Of a stretch of DNA of 53,174 bases, positions 49,428 through 53,174 are shown piece after piece (the first letter of the stretch is position 1; each line of letters starts with the position of its first letter). The DNA comes from Clostridiales bacterium (GTDB lineage: Bacteria > Bacillota > Clostridia > Oscillospirales > Oscillospiraceae): the NCBI GenBank assembly GCA_021202515.1, contig JAJQCW010000079.1:1-53174 (forward strand), read 5' to 3'. The position numbers and the translations under genes were made by a program. The notes below the pieces were generated by a model that saw nothing but the letters and a program-made list of their open reading frames with translations, was not told the DNA's origin and searched no databases.

Positions 49428-49700
49428 GTAGGTAAGTTGTAGTAAGTGCGTAGTAAGTAGCTTGTTCGTTGCTCGTTCGAGGGCTTGTTCAATTTCGCTC
49501 AATTACTCAACCGGATTTGGCAAAAACTCAACTGAATTAGCGGAATAGTTGAACTAATTAAGCGAAATGTCAACTCGTGCTTGAGTAAACCTTGATTGAA
49601 TTGAAGTAAGCCCCGCATTTTTGCGACTAAAATTCAGTCGCAATTTGGCCGCAATCTTGTCGCAATTAAGACGCAATTCGGCTTGTGACCGGCATGAATG
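49428..49700. repeat. 11-bp-phased degenerate repeat region
   Basis: The left part repeats GTAGGTAAGTT, GTAGTAAGTGC, GTAGTAAGTAG (49428-49460), each exactly 11 bp. The right part has four 11-bp units sharing CGCAAT at 49639, 49650, 49661 and 49672, preceded by a perfect inverted repeat TTGCGACT/AGTCGCAA (49621-49643). Between them AT-rich TCAACT/AGTTGA motifs recur less regularly. A TTGACA box lies on the minus strand at 49573-49568 upstream of the holin. No gene is visible. Confidence 0.6.
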
Positions 49701-49715
49701 TCGGCCACAAATCCT

Positions 49716-50177
49716 TTACTCGTCTGCCTTATAGAAGTCGTTCTTCGCAAGGCGCTCGTCATAAACACGGTTGATGTTTGCAACAGCGTGAACAGCTCTG
49801 CTGTTCGGATACTCCGGATGTTCTTTGCAATAGCGTTCGTACTCATCAATCTTCGTAAGAACTTCAATGAAGTCCTCGCGTGTATGCGGAAGATTCCTCA
49901 TCAATTCCACGTTAAAACGCAGAATGTTCTCCCGCAGTGCATCGGCGTTCCGTTCGTCTTCGACCTGCACCCGTTTTTCCAACCGGGTGTTAGTCTGTTC
50001 TTGCTGTTGCTTCAGCTCCTGAATTTCCTTGAGAACGTCGGCGTTCAACGCTTTGCCGAGCCACGAAGCAAACGCGCCCCACGGATTCAGTTTAATAGGG
50101 GCAACCTGAACCAGTGTCAGCAGCAGCAGGAACCCGCCACCGCTATAGGTCACAACTTCCGCCAGTGTTATGCTCAT
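49716..50177 (-). CDS. Phage membrane-anchored coiled-coil protein
   Basis: 153 residues. One N-terminal hydrophobic segment (VVTYSGGGFLLLLTLVQVAPI) is followed by a conserved-looking PWGAFASWLGKALN and then a long charged coiled coil (VLKEIQELKQQQEQTNTRLEKRVQVEDERNADALRENIL, about 55-95) and a helical tail. ATG 50177 has GGGGGG upstream. It lies in the holin/lysin block, so it may be an accessory lysis or superinfection protein; function is unknown. Confidence 0.7.
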   Translation of the reverse strand: MSITLAEVVTYSGGGFLLLLTLVQVAPIKLNPWGAFASWLGKALNADVLKEIQELKQQQEQTNTRLEKRVQVEDERNADALRENILRFNVELMRNLPHTREDFIEVLTKIDEYERYCKEHPEYPNSRAVHAVANINRVYDERLAKNDFYKADE

Positions 50178-50318
50178 CGGTTTCACCCCCCCTCTCTCAC
50201 CTCTTTTTGTTCATTCTAGTTCAAAGGACCGGCAATGACCGGCAATCTTTGCACAGCAAAGTCAGCGCCCAGTAAATCGCTGAAGCGCTGCCTTTTTCTT
50301 TTTTGCCCAACCTCACGG

Positions 50319-50585
50319 TCATGCGTCAGCATTTTTTCCTCTCATTTTGATCTGTTGCACCGTTCGTGCCAGCTCCAATGCGCGAAGCTCGTCATCGTCG
50401 CAGTCCGCATAGGGACTGCAATAATACTCCGTGCGGTCAATCTCCTGTTGTATCTGGTCGATGGTCTTTCCCTCGTTGTCCTGGATGTAGAGCAGCAGGT
50501 CGAAGATATGGCCCCACAGCCGGTTGATGATCTGGAGCTTGGTGCGGTAGTCGCGCTGTTCGGCTGCGGTGGCAGGGCTACACAT
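50319..50585 (-). CDS. Small phage protein of unknown function
   Basis: 88 residues, mostly helical and acidic (KLQIINRLWGHIFDLLLYIQDNEGKTIDQIQQEIDRTEYYC). ATG 50585 lies behind GGGGAGG and overlaps the end of the XkdX-like gene. Position after tail-fibre genes suggests a tail or chaperone role, but the family is not recognised. The 140-bp gap to 50177 has a GCCGGTCATTGCCGGTC direct repeat and a CAGCG/CGCTG stem, no gene. Confidence 0.65.
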   Translation of the reverse strand: MCSPATAAEQRDYRTKLQIINRLWGHIFDLLLYIQDNEGKTIDQIQQEIDRTEYYCSPYADCDDDELRALELARTVQQIKMRGKNADA

Positions 50586-50715
50586 AGTCCTCCCCGGTGA
50601 TTTCGGCGTATTCATCCTCGGTAATCCAGCCCTTGACGACGGCGTTCCTGACCTGATTCTTGGACCAGAGACCAGCGGCATAGTAGCCCTGGACCTTGCT
50701 GTATTTCGCGCTCAT
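50578..50715 (-). CDS. XkdX-like small phage protein
   Basis: 45 residues, MSAKYSKVQGYYAAGLWSKN to ITGEDYV. The pattern Y-x(2)-G-L-W ... V-x(2)-A-V-x(2)-G-x-I-T-x(2)-E-Y-x(2)-I-T-G matches the XkdX family of Bacillus PBSX-like phages, found between tail-fibre and lysis genes. ATG 50715 has AGGAG six bases upstream; only two bases separate it from the preceding stop and it overlaps the next gene by eight bases. Confidence 0.8.
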   Translation of the reverse strand: MSAKYSKVQGYYAAGLWSKNQVRNAVVKGWITEDEYAEITGEDYV

Positions 50716-50717
50716 GG

Positions 50718-50894
50718 TTACTCCTCCTCGCTTTCCTCGGTGGTGGTGGTTTCGTCGTCGTCCTCCTCCAGCTCAACGTCGGTCATCATGGCGATGTAGT
50801 CCACATTTGCTTGCAGGACGGCGACGGCGGCCAGGTTGTCCTCTTGTTGCCGCTGCTGCCTCACGCTGGTTTTCATCTTCTGTACGATGCTCAT
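50718..50894 (-). CDS. Small acidic phage protein overlapping the reverse transcriptase end
   Basis: 58 residues: a basic start (MSIVQKMKTSVRQQRQQED), a helical middle (NLAAVAVLQANVDYIAMMTDVELE) and a Glu/Thr-rich tail. This layout is common for small tail-assembly-region proteins that precede XkdX. It has its own ATG (50894), and 122 bp of it overlap the 3' end of the reverse transcriptase gene in another frame. Function unknown. Confidence 0.65.
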   Translation of the reverse strand: MSIVQKMKTSVRQQRQQEDNLAAVAVLQANVDYIAMMTDVELEEDDDETTTTEESEEE

Positions 50895-51951
50895 TGTTTT
50901 CGTCCCCTTTCCACAGGTCTTTATAGTGTTTGTCCATACGTTTCAAAAGGTTCGCGCTGTTGCCGTGCTGGGCGTGGGCGCGCCACGACTGGTAACAGCC
51001 GTCAACCTTTCGTTTTGTGATTTTCCCTTGCTTTGCCATGGCAACCATGCGGCGGAGTTTCTTCCTCTCCCCCTTGACGTTGGCCGGGTCTATGATGCGG
51101 ACGACCTTGCCAGTGCTGGTCAGACGGTGGGTAAAGCCCAGCAGCTTGATTCCGTCCTTCAAAGGGTAAATCCGGGTTTTGGTCGGGTGCAGCTCAAACT
51201 CCATGCCGCTGAGATACTGCGCTATCTGCCGGTAGCAGGTTTCGAGGCATTCCCGGTTCTCGTGGATGAGGATAAAGTCATCCATGTACCGCAAGTACCA
51301 TTTGATACGCAGTTGTTCCTTGACGAAGTGGTCAAACGGACTGAGGACAGATATTCCGGCGATCTGTATCATCTGGCTGCCGGGGTTATATCCCACGTCG
51401 CCCTCATACTGATTCCGCAGTATGCTCTCTGTCCGCTCGTAGATAGTTGGCGGGAGCTGCTTTGCGAAGGTGGCCTCTGCTACGGCATGGCTCATGTTGG
51501 GGTAATAGCCGCGTATGTCGCCTTGCAGAACATAGCCGTCGGTTCCGTGTTTCCGGTAAAACTCGTGAAGGAACTGGTCGAGAATGTCCCTCGCAAAGTC
51601 GGTGCCTTTCCCTTTCTGACAGGCTGCATTGGTGCGGATGAACTGTTTACTCATGGCCGGGTATATCACGTTGTCATTAAGACTGCGCTGATACACACGG
51701 TCACGAAAGGCGATGCTTACGGCCTCGCGTGGTTTTGGATGCGTGATAAGGATTTTCTTCTGTGGGCGGGCTTTGTAGGTTCCGTCCTTTAGCTGCTTTT
51801 CCAGCCGCAGGGTTTCTTCAATTCCGTTCAGGCAGTAGTGCGCCACAGAATCTTTCCATCCCACGTTTGCCTTGCACCTGTACATGGACTGATACAGTGC
51901 GTCAAACCCTATCACGCTTTCCAGGAGTTCATCATCTTTTGATTTGTTCAT
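50773..51951 (-). CDS. DGR reverse transcriptase
   Basis: 392 residues. RT motifs in order: RDRVYQRSLNDNVIYP (motif 1-2 region), GDIRGYYPNMS (144-154, palm Asp), PGSQMIQIAGISVLSPFDHFVKEQL (190-214), and the catalytic LRYMDDFILI with YMDD at about 222-225, then HPTKTRIYPLKDGIKLLGF. The PGSQ segment has the SQ signature of DGR enzymes rather than the QGxxxSP of group II intron and retroviral RTs. There is no maturase or endonuclease domain. Residues from about 353 onward overlap a downstream small gene and look like accidental coding. It copies TR RNA with adenine mutagenesis into the VR. Confidence 0.93.
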   Translation of the reverse strand: MNKSKDDELLESVIGFDALYQSMYRCKANVGWKDSVAHYCLNGIEETLRLEKQLKDGTYKARPQKKILITHPKPREAVSIAFRDRVYQRSLNDNVIYPAMSKQFIRTNAACQKGKGTDFARDILDQFLHEFYRKHGTDGYVLQGDIRGYYPNMSHAVAEATFAKQLPPTIYERTESILRNQYEGDVGYNPGSQMIQIAGISVLSPFDHFVKEQLRIKWYLRYMDDFILIHENRECLETCYRQIAQYLSGMEFELHPTKTRIYPLKDGIKLLGFTHRLTSTGKVVRIIDPANVKGERKKLRRMVAMAKQGKITKRKVDGCYQSWRAHAQHGNSANLLKRMDKHYKDLWKGDENNEHRTEDENQREAAAATRGQPGRRRRPASKCGLHRHDDRR

Positions 51952-52109
51952 AATGTGCTTATGAGAGATTAAAATGGGTCTGCGCCGTATATAGCTCCCA
52001 TATGCCCCCTTATGGGGTAGATGCTTGCATCGGCACAGTGTTGTTTAGCCTTTCGGCAGGGATTTCGGCTCCTTGTGTTAATTGTTCGGGTACACCGGCC
52101 CTACGGGTC

Positions 52110-52263
52110 GGCTATTCATACCCTTATGCACACAATCCGGGGCGAAGCGATTCGCGTTGCTCGCGTTGTTGTTGTTGACGTTGCCGGAGCTGTTCACGTA
52201 CCACGTATTGTAAGCGTTGCTACGATTCGCGGAGCGCAAACGGACGTTCTGCGCTGAATAGCC
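52110..52263 (-). repeat. 9-bp inverted repeat flanking the template repeat
   Basis: GGCTATTCA at 52110-52118 and its complement TGAATAGCC at 52255-52263 bracket the TR, overlapping its 5' end by three bases. In the TR-containing RNA they could form a stem that holds the TR as a loop. The 180 bases from TR to RT also contain a CCCTACGGG hairpin and other GC-rich structure. Confidence 0.65.
52131..52257 (-). repeat. DGR template repeat (TR)
   Basis: 127 bp, non-coding. Aligned with the VR at 52839-52968 it is identical except at 11 adenines (sense strand) plus a run of four AAC codons where the VR has five NNC codons. Adenines are concentrated at AAC/AAT codons, which can be mutated to many amino acids without stops. 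Confidence 0.95.
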
Positions 52264-52306
52264 TACATCCCATGTTTACCCGCGCCTGCGCGTTTGCGCG
52301 CGTATT

Positions 52307-52777
52307 TTAACACGCGCGAGCGTTAGGCGCGTTGTTTCCGCGTGTTTGTTTCTGGTCAGCGTACCGGCGGGTGTCCGATTCTTTCCAGCTTTTGAGCAGG
52401 TTTCGGACATCCACTGTTTTCTGACCCCAATATTTAATCCTCTTTGCCTTGAGGTGAAAAAGCCGCTGCGCCATTTGCATGAGGGCCAACAGCTTATTGC
52501 ACTTCCTGATGGCTCGTTCTTGGAGGTCTTTCCTTTCAGCCCGTTTCGCCGGGTTGACCTGCCCGTTGCCGTCCGTGACCCGGATGCTGTTTGCCTCCCA
52601 CGCCAGCAGGAAGATGTCTTTCGCGGTAGCAATAATATCGTCGGTCATCGCGCTTTGGTACTCCGGCAGAAAGACCTTTTGGTTGCTGCAAATCTTGATG
52701 GTGTAGATTGCAAGGTCGTTGGCCTTTGTGAAAACCTTCATCTTGCGCTGGCCGCGCTTTCCTTCTGGTACTGACAT
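52307..52777 (-). CDS. avd: Avd-like accessory variability determinant
   Basis: 156 residues, highly basic and helical, predicted four-helix bundle. Recognisable segments include VFTKANDLAIYTIKICSNQKVFLPEYQSAMTDDIIATAKDIFLLAWEANS in outline (key parts: DLAIYTIKICSNQKVF and DIFLLAWEANSI) and RKCNKLLALMQMAQRLFHLKAKRIKYWGQ. In the Bordetella phage system Avd forms a pentamer that binds RT and TR RNA and is needed for mutagenic homing. ATG 52777 follows AAAGGAGA. The stop lies 50 bp before the TR. A longer upstream frame overlaps the VR and is not coding. Confidence 0.88.
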   Translation of the reverse strand: MSVPEGKRGQRKMKVFTKANDLAIYTIKICSNQKVFLPEYQSAMTDDIIATAKDIFLLAWEANSIRVTDGNGQVNPAKRAERKDLQERAIRKCNKLLALMQMAQRLFHLKAKRIKYWGQKTVDVRNLLKSWKESDTRRYADQKQTRGNNAPNARAC

Positions 52778-52793
52778 TTTGTCTCCTTTGGTC

Positions 52794-52821
52794 ATCCCCG
52801 GCATCCGTGGGTGCCGGGGAT
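52794..52821 (-). other. GC-rich hairpin just downstream of the VR
   Basis: ATCCCCGGCA (52794-52803) and TGCCGGGGAT (52812-52821) form a perfect 10-bp stem with an 8-base loop. It lies 17 bp past the end of the VR. In the Bordetella DGR a hairpin or cruciform at this place stimulates target recognition; it could also act as a terminator. Confidence 0.75.
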
Positions 52822-52827
52822 TGCAGA

Positions 52828-53174
52828 TTAGCAGATGACACAAGCCGGGGCGAAGCGATACGCGCTGCTCGCGTAGGGGATGCCGTAGACGCTGCCGGAG
52901 CTGTTCACGCACCACGTAAGGTAAGCGCTGCTACGAAGCGCGGAGCGCAAACGGACGTACTGCGCTGAGGTCTGCGCGTTGATGGCATAGGTGACAGGAA
53001 AAGCCCCGGTCACACCGGTTTCGATGGTCTCTGACGAGCCAGTCGCCAGCTTCCAATATTCCCAGTAGTCGCCCTCCACACCGGCGAGCTGCGGAGTGAT
53101 GAACTGCTGCTCCAGGGAGGGGAGGAAGAACGTGTCGTAGGTGTCCTCGCTTGTGCCGTCGGCTGCGTCGGAAA
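52828..53174 (-). CDS. DGR target protein, C-terminal part (truncated by window end)
   Basis: The frame is open from the stop at 52828 to the right edge, so only about 115 C-terminal residues are visible. They read SLEQQFITPQLAGVEGDYWEYWKL, then VTYAINAQTSAQYVRLRSA, and end in YRFAPACVIC. This looks like a C-type-lectin-like fold, DUF6273-type, with the VR forming its last 44 residues. The invariant frame VNSSGSV and RFAPA around variable residues fits known DGR targets. Position before small tail genes suggests a tail-tip or receptor-binding protein. Apparent in-frame GTG at 53079 is not the start. Confidence 0.85.
   Translation of the reverse strand, partial: SDAADGTSEDTYDTFFLPSLEQQFITPQLAGVEGDYWEYWKLATGSSETIETGVTGAFPVTYAINAQTSAQYVRLRSALRSSAYLTWCVNSSGSVYGIPYASSAYRFAPACVIC
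52839..52968 (-). repeat. DGR variable repeat (VR) within the target gene
   Basis: 130 bp at the 3' end of the target gene. Sense-strand codon changes relative to TR: AAC to TAC, AAT to CTT (twice), AAC to AGC (three times), TAC to TGC, AAT to TAT, GAT to GCT; and TAC GGC ATC CCC TAC in place of AAC x4. The 3' end carries a conserved CGCTTCGCCCCGG stretch, the probable initiation-of-homing element. Confidence 0.95.

Larger units (their letters stand above)
45835..53174. mobile_element. Right-end (late-gene) part of a prophage
   Basis: All genes run on the minus strand and form a phage late module: DGR-diversified putative receptor-binding protein, small tail-associated proteins, holin, GH25 endolysin and cell-wall-active proteins. 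No integrase, capsid or terminase lies in the window, so the element continues to the right. The left boundary is close to the tRNA-Val terminator; attachment sites were not identified. Confidence 0.75.
50773..53174 (-). other. Diversity-generating retroelement (target, avd, TR, RT)
   Basis: Gene order on the minus strand is target gene with C-terminal VR, GC-rich hairpin, avd, TR, RT, the canonical arrangement of phage DGRs. TR and VR differ only at TR adenines outside one codon-run indel. The system should hypervary the tip of a phage-encoded binding protein. Confidence 0.95.

Noticed and set aside
49634-49867. A 77-codon minus frame over the 11-bp repeats
   Set aside because: It overlaps the 49716-50177 gene in another frame and ends in repeat sequence.
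50773-51951. Group II intron or retron reverse transcriptase
   Set aside because: No intron domain V/VI structure, maturase or msr/msd was seen, while an adjacent TR/VR pair with adenine-only differences identifies a DGR.
52778-52915. N-terminal extension of avd across the VR
   Set aside because: The extension is the VR read in another frame; a good ribosome site and ATG lie at 52777.

Overview
The window looks like a chromosome segment of a GC-rich Clostridia member, most likely a gut Oscillospiraceae close to Flavonifractor, Oscillibacter or Lawsonibacter. I infer this from the GC-rich third positions, TTG/GTG starts with strong AGGAGG sites, a valS T-box, paired type I and type III glutamine synthetases, an ANTAR regulator, a split 2-hydroxyacyl-CoA dehydratase-type pair and dispersed GC-rich intergenic repeats. 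The species is not established.

Region by region. 1-8 kb: araA, then a potABC polyamine ABC transporter operon followed by two tandem potD lipoproteins. 8-13.3 kb: two paralogous CBS/DRTGG-containing family II pyrophosphatases around a membrane protein and a 74-aa protein; each paralog is preceded by the same palindromic repeat. 13.5-16 kb: rarA (minus), nth, and an orphan two-repeat CRISPR remnant of type I-C repeat style. 16-23.3 kb: T-box-controlled valS, tRNA-Leu, an ssb-like gene with a possible small RNA upstream, larE-tcdA, efp and a zinc-ribbon protein. 23.7-34.6 kb: a nitrogen-assimilation island: glnN (GSIII, minus, with a terminator inside its leader), divergent glnA, an ANTAR-domain regulator, gltB and gltD. 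34.9-45.2 kb: a lipoprotein, a small membrane protein, pepF plus an S24 repressor (minus), the two dehydratase-type genes, an HTH protein and a DEDDh exonuclease. 45.3-45.8 kb: a tRNA-Met/Glu/Val operon.

From 45.8 kb to the end the sequence is the late end of a prophage, all on the minus strand: a stand-alone Spo0A C-terminal-domain protein with 0A-box-like repeats upstream, cell-wall-active proteins, a GH25 endolysin, a holin, small tail-associated proteins including an XkdX-like one, and a complete diversity-generating retroelement (DGR). In transcription order the DGR has a target gene whose C-terminus is the variable repeat (VR, 52839-52968), a GC-rich hairpin, an avd-like four-helix-bundle gene, the template repeat (TR, 52131-52257) flanked by a 9-bp inverted repeat, and a YMDD reverse transcriptase. 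Outside one AAC run, TR and VR differ at 11 positions and every one is an adenine on the TR sense strand, which is the hallmark of mutagenic retrohoming. The VR holds five NNC codons where the TR now holds four AAC codons. The target gene runs off the right end of the window.

Several kinds of dispersed intergenic repeat (a roughly 100-180 bp GC-rich modular element with about eight copies, a 70-bp palindrome with two copies, a MITE-like inverted repeat, and short TTAGC arrays) fill most long non-coding gaps.
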